DNA of 64,000 bases from Diphasiastrum complanatum (GCA_029204225.1 CM055092.1:42721760-42785759); one strand, 5' to 3'; counted from the first letter of the stretch, positions 42,419-54,037 are shown. The notes: generated from the sequence alone by a model not told the origin. Translations and numbers: made by a program.

Positions 42419-45400
42419 ATGGCTTCTCGCGATTTCTCGCTTAGCTTGCATCACCGTAAACCCCCTCGTCCTTACTCAGGCGATAAATTCATGATCTGTC
42501 TCAAGAATTACGCTGAGCAGCTCACTCTGGCCAAGGATATCCTCACCAACTTTGGCTTTGATCTGACACTTTTCCGGGACCAGCAGAGCGAGAGCCTCAT
42601 CCGAGTAGCCTACTCCACCTATTCGGATGAGTTCCAAACTTTCCGGATTACATCCAAGAGTGGCAGCTATACTATTATCAACGTCTATCTTGGGAATCTC
42701 CAGAGCATCGGCTTCCTTAATCTCAGAGAGACAATCCATAGAAAGGGCACCAGCTCTGATGCCAAGTACTTCACCAAGTTTCTGACAGAGGACGTCACAA
42801 CCATTGCCCAAACCAACGATGACTCACGGATCCCCATCTACGGGCCGCCTCAGAAATCCTCGTCGCCATGGTCGAAGTGCATACCACCAAAATGGATCGC
42901 ATACCACCGAGCGACCTCTTTTCTTTGACCCTCACCATGGACGATCCCACTCAAAATTACAAGTGGGTTGAGAAGGTAGCAGAGAAGCTGTGCGGCACTC
43001 TAAAAGCCCGAAAACCAACTACCAAATGTGGGTATCTCCTCCACATGTTGGTCACCAAACAATTGGGGTCTAGGGCGGCTGCTGCCATCACGGAGCTGGA
43101 TGATGTTTATCCAAGCACAAAAAAGAGAGCCATCCCCCAACCGACAGCAGAACCGGTCTCACCAGCCCCACCTACTAAGAAGCAGAAAGGGAAGGCGATC
43201 AGCACATAAGTCGATGTCCCACATGACATTCTATCCAGTGACATCGGGACGGAATATGCTGAATCCGGAGGGAGCCTTAAACCATCTCAGGTCCCAAAGG
43301 AGGTCCTAGAGTAGCAGGAGGCCTTACTCCACTAGGCCCAGCAACCCAGACAAGCAGTAGCAGTAGCAGCAGGCAGCTCCGGAATGGCAGGCACTTCCGT
43401 CTCTGATCCTATGGGTGTGATTCCGTCCACACAGACAATCTCCTCTCCATCACTTGCTCTCACACTCCCACCACCGCCCCCACCATTTACTACCACCTCT
43501 ACACCCTCACTAACTCTCAACACGGGCTTCACTTCCACAGTTCCACAAAAGCCCTCACCTGTACAAATCTCCACCCTACTTGACTCCACAGTCAACGTAG
43601 ATGATTTTGCATTACTAACTGCACTTCCATCAACCACTGTCACCACTAGCCCAATCTAACAATCTCTGCCATGCAGTATCTCCCCACCTCTTGCACCCCT
43701 CAATTCACAATCACCCCCAACTGCTTTTCATACACCTCCGTCTAGTCCTGCTCTTGATTTTCTACCATTTAACCCAATGTCATATCCTAACTACACACGC
43801 ACCCTCCCCGACATTGGTCCTTGGGAGCAGTTACCCCTTGCAGCCCAAAAAGCGGTATGGTTGGTGAATGAGCTCCAATACAATCTATTCGGCACCCTAG
43901 GGAGACAGTATACTATGCGGCAATTCGACGATGGTGCTATGGCGGACCTTCAAAAAGAAAAAGCAAGGCTGGAGGAGGAAAACAAACAACAGCAATTGCA
44001 GATTCAGAATCTCACGAATTACAATCAACAGCAGTAGCAGATGCTACTCCACCTCCAGAACCAGCTCCAACTGAAGGTATCCAACATGCAAAAAACCATT
44101 GATACCCTCAAAGCCGAAAAGGATGAGGCTGTAGCAGATTCACAAGCAGCACGTTCCACTATGAAGGAACAGTTGGAAATGGTGGACTTCAATGACTTTG
44201 CACCACTAGCTATTCCTGAGAAAATTGCCATTCCAGTGGTGGCCTATCAAACGCTGGCCCAAAAGCTGAAAGCCATGATGAAGCAACACTCAAAATTACA
44301 ACAATCATACATTGCTTCCGTCGAGGCCTTAAACCAGCACATAGCCACCCTGGAAGAACGCTTAAAGGCCGTTGTCCAGTCGACACCGTCGGTTCATGTA
44401 GAGCACGCCCAATTCCATGATTCAGGACACCACTTTGATGGATCAGATGGTGGAGATGGAGCAGGATTCCAACAGCCTCCTCCTACAACTCAAGGCTCCA
44501 CATTTCAAGGCCAACCCTTGGGGCAAGGAGCTCAAACACCAGCCAATCCGTCAGGCTCTGGGGGTACCAGCTCCCAGCATTATCTTTTTCCTTCCACCAC
44601 TTATAACCCTCTTGACACCACTAACCCCACCTTCATTCCACGACAATTTTCTCCTGAGTCACAACGAATTGCAGAAGCTAACCCATCGCCTCCTCTCTCT
44701 CCTGAACCCGATCCACAATCTCAACACGAGATTGCCTTTGAAGCACCACCCATCCGGCACATAATCACGCCCATAGAACCAAGCAAGGAGTTGCACGTCT
44801 CTCAGGAGTTTGCAAAGAAGTATCCAACAATGAAAGAGCGAGGTGGCTACATACTGTCAGATTTGGACCAATGTCAGACACGTAAAGTAGCAGTCAAACT
44901 CCTGGATCCACAACCTCTCTGGCGTCATCAACTCTTCCTGCAAAGTAAGACCTCAATGGCACGGTATCTCGAAGCTCTCTCCTACATGCGCACCAATCCT
45001 TATTACTATCCAGTAGCAAGGTGAGAACCATTTCCTGCCACCAAGGTCAAGAACAGAATCTTTTGGCCTAAGCTCACAGGCGTGGATACCGGCAACTTAG
45101 CCGAAGACATGGTCACCAATTGCCGAGTATTCTACCAGAAGCACTATGGCAATCCTGATCGTGACGTTAGATATTTTGCGGATAATTACGGCCTGGTGGC
45201 ATTTCTGGTAGAACTCAGAGGTTTTTGGGATCGAGGGTTACCCCCAATCGCCCTTGATATCAATAAACTCTTGCGAACACAAGACGACCATACCAACGTT
45301 GCAAGGCTCTATTATCGCGTTGCACTCACTTTCGCCCTCCAAATTGATATGGTGGAGCTATGGAAAACCCATAACTTTCTCCAGGGTATGCTCCATTATT

Positions 45401-45516
45401 ACAAACCCATGCCCTTCCTGAACAAATTACGGTGGCAATTGATGGAGGTCATCGGCATGACAATCTACCACTCCCGACAACAACAATCTTGCCTCCAAGA
45501 AGCACAAAAGATCTAG
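42419..45516 (+). pseudogene. Gypsy T ORFx (post-pol coiled-coil protein)
   Basis: N-terminal part 42419-42870 (MASRDFSLSLHHRKPPRPYS, FDLTLFRDQQSESLIRVAYS), frameshift near 42870, then MDDPTQNYKWVEKVAEKLCG and a basic/Pro-rich end (PPTKKQKGKAIS) to 43209. A Pro/Ser/Thr-rich linker (43380-43780) precedes a coiled coil (43940-44360: DLQKEKARLEEENKQQQLQI, MQKTIDTLKAEKDEAVADSQ), a Gly/Pro/Gln-rich linker, and a C-terminal domain (44780-45516) with GGYILSDLDQCQTRK, RTNPYYYPVAR, RGFWDRGLPPIALDINKLLR and HTNVARLYYRVALTF. These parallel DGWILKLKISEIEADK, VDPYYVPMP, TRWDNCLPPLAFNPNKLM and QLSIARLYFCAAMM in copy R. Stops are mostly TAG in Gln contexts (44036, for example). No membrane span is visible. 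Confidence 0.78.
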
Positions 45517-45555
45517 GACGAAAAGCCGTCGATTGGTGTGGGACCACCAATCCAA

Positions 45556-45570
45556 TAAGGAGGGGGATAA
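45556..45570 (+). other. Polypurine tract of Gypsy T
   Basis: TAAGGAGGGGGATAA, 40 bases after the ORFx stop and immediately before an LTR-like TGTTAGCA. This fixes ORFx as the last ORF before the 3' LTR. Confidence 0.8.
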
Positions 45571-45730
45571 TGTTAGCAACTGTGCTAACATAGAGAAAAT
45601 AAAAAAAGAAAGAAATAAAACTCTGTGGCATGTGTTTTGTAAGACCACGTATGAGTACCTGTCAATAAACTTCAGCCATGGCATGTGTTTTGTAAGTCCG
45701 TGAGTAGAAGCTTAAATAATAATAAAATAG
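45571..45730 (+). repeat. 3' LTR of Gypsy T, start only
   Basis: It begins TGTTAGCAACTGTGCTAACA, a perfect 8-bp inverted repeat around ACTG at the LTR tip. TGGCATGTGTTTTGTAAG occurs twice, 53 bases apart (45626 and 45679). The LTR is lost to the right before Copia V. Confidence 0.6.
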
Positions 45731-45734
45731 CTTA

Positions 45735-45850
45735 AACTTGGATTTAGAACTTAGACTTAGGAAACTTAAGATTAGAAATATTTTATTTTAAATTTTTTCT
45801 AAGTTAAGAAATTTGAAGTTCTAAATCCTAAGTTAGAAGTTCTAGAAAGG
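45735..45850. repeat. Imperfect inverted repeat (hairpin)
   Basis: GGATTTAGAACTT at 45740-45752 is repeated inverted as AAGTTCTAAATCC at 45816-45828, with partial pairing on either side. AT-rich, between the Gypsy T LTR and Copia V. It could be a small decayed element or part of the LTR. Confidence 0.5.
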
Positions 45851-45859
45851 CTAGAAACT

Positions 45860-46915
45860 AAAAAGGAGCATATTCGAAGCGAACCTTCAGATTCAAACTA
45901 CGTTGAAGACAAAGCATAATGCTCCAGAGCAGCAAAAGATAGGGCAACAAAAAACTCAGTAGCTTATGTTAGTGCTGATCTATGCTGTTCATCTAATTCA
46001 ATTCGAGAAGTAGTACTTGATTCGGGAGCCACCTCACATTTTGTTTTCTCAAAACAAATATTGTCTAAGTACAAGAAGATGAACTTTTGAGATTTATTAT
46101 ACTTGGAGACGGTTCTAAACACGTGGTTGATGGAACTGGTTTACTATGGCTGGACACGTGTACTATGGCTGGACACAAATCAGGGAGACAAGAAACTGGA
46201 GGAAGTTCTCTATGTCCCTACTCTTGATAAAGATCTTCTATCCATAGCTAAGATAGTCGATACAGACATGTCAGTAACCTTCACGAAGAACTCTTGTAAA
46301 CTGTTCAAGGAAGATATTGATAACCTGGTTGCTAAAGGCAACAAAGAAGAAAATTTATATCACCTGAACATTCGAACCAGAATTGAACAAGTCAATCAAA
46401 CTCAATAATCAACAGATATGTTGTGGCACAAGAGGCTATGTCACATGAACATAGAAGCCTTGTACCAAGCCAACAAAAGTCAGAGAATTCAAGGAGTCGA
46501 AATCAAAAGAAGAGATATTCGAACTACCTATGAATCCTGTCTTAAAGGCAAGATGACTAGAACACCTTTCAGTAAGGATGGTTATAAAGCAACTAAGGTA
46601 CTTGAAATTGTGCATTCAGATATTTCTGGACCATTCGGAGTATCGTTTTTGGGTGAGCAAAGTACTTCATTACGTCTATTGATGACTTCAGCAAGTTCGC
46701 TGTAGTATACTTTATTCATACAAAATTTGAAGCTTTCGAGAAATTTGTTGAGTATACGAATTAGGCTGAGAAGCAGACAGACAATTTGTTGAAGTAGATT
46801 TGTACAGATCATGGAGGAAGACAGAATAAGGTTTTCTAGTAGGATTCGAATTACATTCGTCATACTATCGTGTCTATGTACCCGAAACTGGCAGAATAAA
46901 AATTGTTCGAGATGT
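45860..46915 (+). pseudogene. Copia V protease and integrase remnant
   Basis: The protease shows VVLDSGATSHFVFSKQ at about 46010, then a stop and frameshift, then TLDKDLLSIAKIVDTDMSVT. GAG-pre-integrase is MLWHKRLCHMNIEALYQ (46418) with a C..C zinc pair largely lost. Integrase keeps VHSDISGPFG and TDHGGRQNK. Near 46830 a deletion removes most of the core, including the catalytic Glu, and the frame resumes with YYRVYVPETGRIKIVRDVKF. Several stops. Confidence 0.82.
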
Positions 46916-48720
46916 TAAATTCGATGAGTCAAGATACATAGCAGACAATGATCTAGTCGGCTATGAAATTCTCAAAAACTATAATGAGCTACCAACGACG
47001 ACAAAAGAAAAACAAGCAAAAAATGAAAGAGAATTATTAGATTCAGAGGGAGATCAAGATCGAGTGCCTAACAGACTTGAATCACCAGTTTGAATTCCAG
47101 CAGACAAGCTCGAATCAGAATCGAGCTCAAAACCTGCAGAATTGAACTCAAAACCACTTGTGAGAAGATCTGACAGACAACGAAAACCACCAGAAAGTTA
47201 TGGTCAGGATGTTCTTAATACAGCCATCGAATTTTGTGGATTCTCTGACGAACCTCAGACATTTGAGGAAGCTATTGATGGACCAGATAGGATTCAAGCA
47301 ATGGAGAACGAAATGTCATCCATGTATAAGAACAATGTATGGACACATGAACCTATTCATGATGGAAGGAAACCAATCAAATACAAGTGGATCTACAAGA
47401 TCAAAACAGGTCCTGATGGAGAGAACATCAGATACAAAGCAAGGTTGGTTGCTAAAGGATTTTCACAGAAGTATGGAATCGACTACACTGATACTTTCTC
47501 ACCGGTAGTCAAACATACATCAATTTGCTTGTTATTTGCATTCGGAGTGGCTCATGATTTGAAAATCTATATTGTGGATGAGAAGACTACTTTCTTGCAC
47601 GCAGAGGAAGAAGACTTATTCATGGATCAACCACTTGGTTATGTAAACCAAGAATATCCAGAATACAGATGTCACATGAATAAAAGCATTTATGGTTTGA
47701 AATAAACAGCTAGACAATGGTATAGAAAGAAGGACAAAGCACTACGTTCCTTAGGCTTCAAACCTCTATTCGCTTAATCGAATGTCTATATCAAGCATGT
47801 CCAAAATGAAATAATCATTCTAGATATTTATGTTTATGACACACTTATCTTCTCAAGAAGAGATAAGCTAATTTCAGATGTCAAAAGAGACATTTCTGAA
47901 ATATTCGAGATTGCTGACCTAGGAGAACCTAAAATCTATCTAGGCTTGCAGATCCAAAGAGACTTTGAAGGTGGTAAGTTTTATCTTCACCAACAAAAGT
48001 ACACTCAAAAGATCATTGAAGACTTCAACATGCTCGAATGCAAAGGTGTGCAGATTCCCATAATACCTGGAACAATACTGAGCAAGGCAGATTGTCCGCA
48101 GACTCTCGAAGAAGAGGAACGAATGGCCAAAACACCCTATCATAGGCTGATTGGATCATTATTATATCTAGCAGACAAAACCAGACTTGATATAGCATTT
48201 GTAGTATACATGCTGAGCCAATATAATCAGAATCTAGGATCGTTGCATTGGAAGTTAGCAAAGAGAGTACTACAATATCTCTAGGAAATGAAAGACTATG
48301 GACTACGTTATTCAAAGGAAGTTGGATTTCATATCGAATCTTACAGTGACGCAAGCTGGGCATCCATGAAGGATGATAGCAAAAGTATTTCAGGAGGTTG
48401 TACTCTAGCATCTGGCGCAGCCATACTCTGGATAAGCAAGAAGCAAACAACAGTAGCTCAATTTTCCTGTGAAGTGGAATATGTAGCAGCAATCAAGATG
48501 GCAAACGAGCTGATCTGGATCAAATAGATGTTAGAAGGATTTGATGAATCTATTTCTGAACCTTATGTCTTGTTAATGAATAACACTTTAACAATGTATC
48601 TTACAAAAGATCATGTATTTCACTCGAAAAAGAAGCACATAGCTATCAAGTATCATGCTATTCAAGTCTTAGTCGAGAAGAAAATACTGAAGATAGTCTT
48701 CATACCCAAGAGGAAATGAC
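46916..48720 (+). pseudogene. Copia V reverse transcriptase and RNase H
   Basis: RT: FEEAIDGPDRIQAMENEMSS, KWIYKIKTGPDGENIRYKAR, LVAKGFSQKYGIDYTDTFSP and NKSIYGLK (47142-47705, one open frame). The YVDD box reads IYVYDTLIFSR near 47830, so the first catalytic Asp is Tyr. Then YLGLQIQRDFEGGKFYLHQQ and YHRLIGSLLYLADKTRLDIA. RNase H: YSDASWASMKDDSKSISGGC, and HVFHSKKKHIAIKYHAI near the end. Stops at 47703, 47777 and 48282. Confidence 0.88.
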
Positions 48721-48804
48721 AGCTGATATCTTTACAAAGCCACTAAGTAAAGTTTTGTTCGAGAAGTAGCAAAGAAGATTGGAGTTAATCCAACTGCCCA
48801 ATTT

Positions 48805-48813
48805 GAGAGGGAG
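48805..48813 (+). other. Polypurine tract of Copia V
   Basis: GAGAGGGAG, one base before the LTR start TGTAGAAC. Confidence 0.75.
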
Positions 48814-48814
48814 T

Positions 48815-49529
48815 TGTAGAACAAATGATCAAACAGATCTTGATCGTACTAACAAAATGCACAGTTTCCTTGACAAAGGATGAGAAAGAAACAAACACGA
48901 ACTCGAAACATTTCTATTCATGACCAACTCAAAAGATTCGCGAAATCTATCTTGTCTATCTTGAAACCAACTCGAAAGATTCACGAAAGATTCTCGAAAG
49001 ATTCGCAAAACGGTTTCTTGATGATTTTCAAAAGATTTCTGAAAGATTCTAAAAATGGTTTCTTATTGAAGCTCGAAAGATTCTCTAAAGATTCTTGTCA
49101 CAAAATATCTTGTTTCATGTTCAAACCTCATATGTCACGAAATTATCACAAACAATTCGCGAAACACGAAAATGTCACGAAGAGACAATTGTCGCGAATA
49201 ATTCATGAAACACGAAGCTGAGAAGAAGAGACAGACTGTCGCGAAATAGTCATGAACAAAACTTATTCGACCCTGGAAACAAAGCATCTACCAGAATATC
49301 AACCGTTGTACATGGTCAAATCTACTATTACAGAATATCAAAGGCCAAAAGACCTGTCCTGTAGCAATATAAATACATGTGCACTACTCGTTGTAACTAA
49401 CTCATTCAATTATAGACACAACAGTGAGATAAGACAACAAGAGATGTATACTGATTCAGATTTAGAGTTATAAAAATTCATTTTTGATCAATAGTTTCTT
49501 ATTGTCTAAAATTGTCATTTATTTCCACA
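48815..49529 (+). repeat. 3' LTR of Copia V
   Basis: It starts TGTAGAAC after the polypurine tract and is taken to end at TTTCCACA. The first half is an array of CTCGAAAGATTC / CGCGAAA words (about 48920-49240); further on, GCAATATAAATACATG near 49362 is a good TATA candidate. The 3' end is a guess because no second copy or target duplication is available. Confidence 0.55.
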
Positions 49530-49699
49530 CGCAAATTCAATCAAAGCAAAAATTGTTCTATTAGTACATAGATCAGATATAAACCCGATTGAAGACACTG
49601 ATATTGTTTAACTTATTCGAACTTTAATCATGTTCTCTGTGGAAGAATAATTACAATTTTTCTTATAGTTACCAGCTAGCTAGCATTCACATCTAGATT

Positions 49700-50339
49700 G
49701 ACATGCATGTAGAATTTCACATAGAATTGGTCAAATATGGCCTTGTAGAAACTCAAGCCATCATAAATGCATTGTGTCCTAAGTTTCCATTGTGACATGC
49801 AAGGCATGCAAACACTCTAATGGACACATGCATGTAGTTTTGTACATGGCCAGTTGAGAAATTGACATTTGAAAAAAGTAGGTAGAAGTTAGGTGCAATC
49901 TGTGCATGCAAGCAATTAGGTGTCAAGATAATAGTAGTTTGCATTTGAATAGGTGTAGGGAATGCATTGAATGCAAGTTGTACCACGAATTTTGGCTCTC
50001 CTATATATGTACATATGATTCTCATATGTTTCTAATGATAAATCAAGCTTTTGGTAATGTCATAATGTCAAATTTGGATCTCATTCTATGTTGCTTGTAA
50101 TTGTATTCCCTCTCTAACTTGGATTTTGTGTCTTCTTCATACATGTTTTTGCTTGTGTACTTTCCCTATTTGTGAGGAATTAATGTAGCTTTGATCTGTA
50201 GCATTCTAGATTGTGCTCTAGCCTCATATTTGTTGGTAGATTGCAGGATTGCTCTACAGGTGATCTGTGTGCCACCACAAAGCATGGTAAAGATCATTCA
50301 CACATTTGTTGTGGTTCCCACACGTGTGGATTTTTCACA
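49700..50339 (+). repeat. 5' LTR end of another Copia-type element (start unresolved)
   Basis: The right end is clear: TTTTTCACA directly before the primer site at 50340, the same LTR ending as Copia Y. A palindromic G-box, CCACACGTGTGG, lies at 50318-50329, and a TATA-like CTATATATG near 50000. The 5' limit could not be placed; 49700 is only a working value. Confidence 0.5.
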
Positions 50340-50351
50340 TGGTATCAGAGC
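50340..50351 (+). other. Primer binding site, initiator-Met tRNA
   Basis: TGGTATCAGAGC immediately after the LTR end. Confidence 0.88.
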
Positions 50352-52410
50352 CATACCATGCTTTGAATGCTAGTAACATCAGGTGTATGAAGAATTCTGT
50401 GACAATTCAAGCTAGGAAGCTGTTTAGCAATGTTTTGCTATCTATTCTTGAACAATTTCTTGATAAATGAGGTTAGAACTGATATTTTTAGTCCAGAACA
50501 GAGGATGTACGGATTTTTGACATTTCACATGTGGGAAAACCAGAATACATCATTTCACTTTATTTCCTTTACGTTAGATCCAAAGGTAGTGACATTATGG
50601 CTTGTTGGAAAGCTATATGAGTCTACTTTCCATTGCAATCAGTTCAAAATCAATGTGATGATCCTAGTAGGAGCTATAAGCTCTTAAATGAGGGTAGGGA
50701 GTGACCCAAAACCCGATTGGACACTTTTTGGTTTGTTCATTTTGATTGCATGCTTCATCATTCACAGTTTTTGGTAATCAATCTGAGATAGAATTTGATA
50801 AGTCAACATTCTGTTGTCATAGTCACATCAATTCACACAAAGGGTTGTGTTTGAGTTGAATGTGTATTTCTAAAGAGTTTTTCATTCATTTGAAACTCGT
50901 GGTAAAATTTGACATCAGAATTGTAAGTGCTTCATCTGAAGATAGAGGCTAGATCCAAATTCAAAGTGATTGATTTCTTGTTGTGAGCAAGGACTCACAT
51001 AACTGTTGCAAGTTTTTGCATAAGATTTGGTAGAATACCCAATAGTTTTTTGGTTCCTATTGTAAAAGAGAAGCAACATATTCAAATCCATTTTTTGTGC
51101 ATACCAATTCAACAAACTCGAGATCTAGACAAAAATTTGAGTCACGTAACACATTGTTTCATACAATTTGAGTGTATTTGAGTCAATAGTATTGTCTTTG
51201 AGCATTCCACATGTGCCAAAAGAAGAAAGAATCAAAATTTGTCTGTACTCCAATTTACTTTGAGAGGCTGATCTAGTTTGGAATTGTATTGGTGGAATAT
51301 TTGAGATCTATCTCAAATACAATTGCAAGATTTCACATAGGATTTGGTAGTTCACCCTTTGAAAATTCCTATTGTGAGAAGTGTAGCAACATTTAGTTTG
51401 TTTTGGAACAAGCTCAAACATATTGTTGTGCATTTACAAGAAGTCTTCACATACATGGCATCTGTAGGAGATTTTCTCTTTGAAGCTAGTGAGAGACTAG
51501 GGGGGAAGCCTTTTGGCGAGTTTTTTGCGACGAGCTTTGTTTCAAGCGAGCTTTTTTAGCACCTTACGATACAACCAGATTTGGGTTCAACCTGGCATCT
51601 ACCTATCCATGTGATGAAACGGAATGATGAACATTTGAGTAGTATGTATTGACAATATTTTTCCAAGCACAACTTTTTCTATTAAATGTATATTTCTCGG
51701 ATCTATGTTAGCAGTACCAAGTTCCACAACATGTTTTTTTTGCAGTATACTTTAGGTTTTTGAATGTCTAAGATCACAGCTCTTGGAGGGCTTCCTTTTA
51801 TTTAGATTGAAGATTTTCATCTTTGTGTACAAAATGGCATGTGGAATAAATATCAATATCTAGTACAAGACAGAACTAAGATTGTAATTCTTGAAAATAA
51901 TTAGTGGCAATCAAGACTCTGGTTAGTTATTGATGTTTTTGAATACTGAGATAGGTTGGAAATCGATTTTGTTGGTATTGGTGGTCATATTCACTAAAAT
52001 GAGGCCTATAACATCAATAGAAAAATAGAAGCTTCGGCAGAATATTAACCTTGTGTTGTGAGTATGCTTGCTAGTGGTCAAGAGACACATATTTTAACAA
52101 TGTTTCTTTGTTGGAAATACCAGACTTTTGCATCATGAAGATGTCGTGAGACAGGGTGTGGGGCACGAAGACTCTGGTTAATCTGAAAAAAAAGAAAGAT
52201 AAGTTAGTCGTGTCACAATATGCAATAGTTCTACCATTTTTATTGTACAATACAAACCTGTTGATGGAGTGAAGGGCTAGGATAACCGAACGTATTTTGA
52301 GGTAGGAATGGCCACTGATCAATGATCTAACTTCATTTGGAATTTGAATGCATACAACTTGCATTAAAATAGCCAATGTGACGTTCTAGTGTTTTTTTAA
52401 AAACGAGACT
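50352..52410 (+). other. Non-coding leader of an element without gag-pol, then unassigned DNA
   Basis: No Copia protein motif follows the primer site. Between about 50880 and 51430 a segment of roughly 330 bases appears twice in diverged form (TTGCAAG.TTT.CATA.GATTTGGTAG and TTCCTATTGT.A.AAG.G.AGCAACAT at about 51005 and 51322). This fits the long non-coding leader of a non-autonomous or internally deleted element. Beyond about 51600 I see no structure. Confidence 0.4.
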
Positions 52411-52893
52411 GGGGACCATCTGCACCGACGCAGATGTTCCCCCATCTCTATCAAAAATGACTTGTTGAGCTATTAAGGTATAAATGAAAGTAGTAACAAA
52501 ATAAATCTGTTCTTTGAAACAATAATGGATTGTCCAGGTTGTGCCTGCGGCCATTCCCACCTTGTTTTCTTCACACATTTTTTGAAAAAAAGGACTGGGG
52601 ACCATCTGCGCCGAAACAGATGGTCTTCCTGGCCCCAGCTCTTTTAAAAAAGATTTGTTGAGTTAATAAGGTATAAACGAAAGTACTAACAAGATAAATT
52701 TGTTCTCTAAAACAGTAATGGACTGTCCAGGTTGTGCCTGCAGCCAGTCCCACTGCGTTTTCTTCAAACATGATCTGAAAAAGAAGAGTGGGGACCATCT
52801 GCGCCGGCGCAGATGGTCCCCAAGCTCTTTTTTGTAACTTTTGTTTGGGGTATGCAGAGACGAGAAACCATCTACGCTGGTGCAGATGGTTTC
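52411..52893. repeat. Tandem repeat with a palindromic boundary motif
   Basis: Two units of 186 and 193 bases (52411-52596, 52597-52789) share TTGTTGAG.TA.TAAGGTATAAA.GAAAGTA and AATGGA.TGTCCAGGTTGTGCCTGC. Each begins with a GGGGACCATCTGC... palindrome; the third copy, 52790-52821, is a perfect 32-base palindrome centred on GCCGGC. A fourth, diverged palindrome is at 52864-52893. Minus-strand open frames here are a by-product of the repeat. Confidence 0.85.
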
Positions 52894-53671
52894 CAATTCC
52901 TCTGTGTTTGATAAAAAATGAGGAACTCTAAAAAAGAGGAGGGAATCTAACAAACTGGTATTTGATTACCTCCAAAACTATCAATCCCAGAATGTCATGC
53001 TGATCAATCCTTTAATAGATGGTCTGATTTAGAAAAAAGTAATGAGATGAGTCTTGTGTGATTTTCCATATATGTCCACTATAACCAATGCTCTTTGTAC
53101 AATTCTCCATGGAATCATCATTGCTCGCCTCTGAAAATAGTTTTGTCATTGAGGTTGTGCGCTCATAACTTCAATCTCTGATTGACGTGGGATTCCTTCA
53201 GTTTGCGTAGGCCTATGAGATTTCGCTCGTTGATGACTTATGCTTCTTGTGGCCTTCGTAGATGATCAAATGAATGATGTAGAATAGTGGTAGTATATGC
53301 TTGAGAAACGATTATGACCACTGCTCAATGTACATTCGTCGAATGAAGCATCGTTGTTGGCGTTGGTAGGAACACTCGTCATCGTCGGTTTGCATATAGT
53401 TGTTTCCTTTGATGTGACTTGAGAGCCCGTCACTGGTACAAACTGTTACTTTGTTGAATATGTGATGGCGATGGTGAGGCAATTGGAAAAGCGTGAATAT
53501 TGTGTTGCTTACTTGGTGAATCAATCCGTGGAATTCTCCTTTTCACTTTGGGAGGAGGCTGATTTGACTTCCCACTCATGGTGCTCTAGCAGAAAATCAA
53601 TATACTTAGGTGATGGATGGCGGATGATGAGTGTGATATCCTATTCTTGCTTATCTATGGCTCCCTAGCAG

Positions 53672-54037
53672 GTTATATCCAAGGCCATCCCTACTGAATA
53701 TACCTAAGACTTCTCCCAACTAGACGAGGTAGGAATAGAGATATTTCACTGGTTCACTTTTGGCGCTGACATATCTCATTTTCACGCTTGGATTGATGAT
53801 GCTAAGTTTCCAAGTTTTGATCTTTTGAGAGGTATGACTCTGTTAGTTTTAGCTCTGGAGAATTCACACACAAGTGAAGAGGTTCGCATAAAGGCCAACC
53901 TTGCCAAAAATAGATTGTACGAGTACCATGCGAGTATTGTGCGAGTAATATTTGGGAAAGATCATCAAGAATTTGTACCATTACATAATTTGGAGGAGGT
54001 TGCTATGTTTCTCTCACCTTCTTTGAAATTTCCTTGA
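53672..54037 (+). CDS. Hypothetical protein segment
   Basis: One stop near 53703 apart, the frame reads DEVGIEIFHWFTFGADISHF, DDAKFPSFDLLRGMTLLVLA, EEVRIKANLAKNRLYEYHAS and VIFGKDHQEFVPLHNLEEVA, ending at TGA 54037. The longest open part from an ATG is 53825-54037 (70 codons). Composition looks protein-like. I do not recognise a family, and there are no transposon landmarks next to it. It could be an exon or part of a decayed element. Confidence 0.3.

Larger units (their letters stand above)
37459..45730 (+). mobile_element. Gypsy T, divergent relative of P/Q/R/S
   Basis: Plus-strand element: linker, RT, RNase H, integrase, a TATA-containing spacer, a long ORFx, polypurine tract and the start of a 3' LTR. 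It lacks a 5' LTR, gag and protease. It carries a solo LTR of another family at the RT/RNase H boundary. The protein order is the same as in the Q/R family although the sequence is strongly diverged, so the post-pol ORF is an old feature of the lineage. The right end is uncertain. Confidence 0.85.
45860..49529 (+). mobile_element. Copia element V, 5'-truncated, with 3' LTR
   Basis: Gag tail, protease, integrase remnant, RT, RNase H, polypurine tract and 3' LTR in Copia order. The 5' LTR and most of gag are missing; the left edge near 45860 is approximate. RT and RNase H are divergent from Copia Y, W and X. Confidence 0.85.

Noticed and set aside
43332-43646. Minus-strand ORF rich in Gly/Val
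   Set aside because: Shadow of the Pro/Ser/Thr-rich linker of ORFx in Gypsy T.
52333-52953. Three overlapping minus-strand ORFs with similar proteins
   Set aside because: The similarity comes from the tandem DNA repeat; frames shift between units and do not indicate a gene family.
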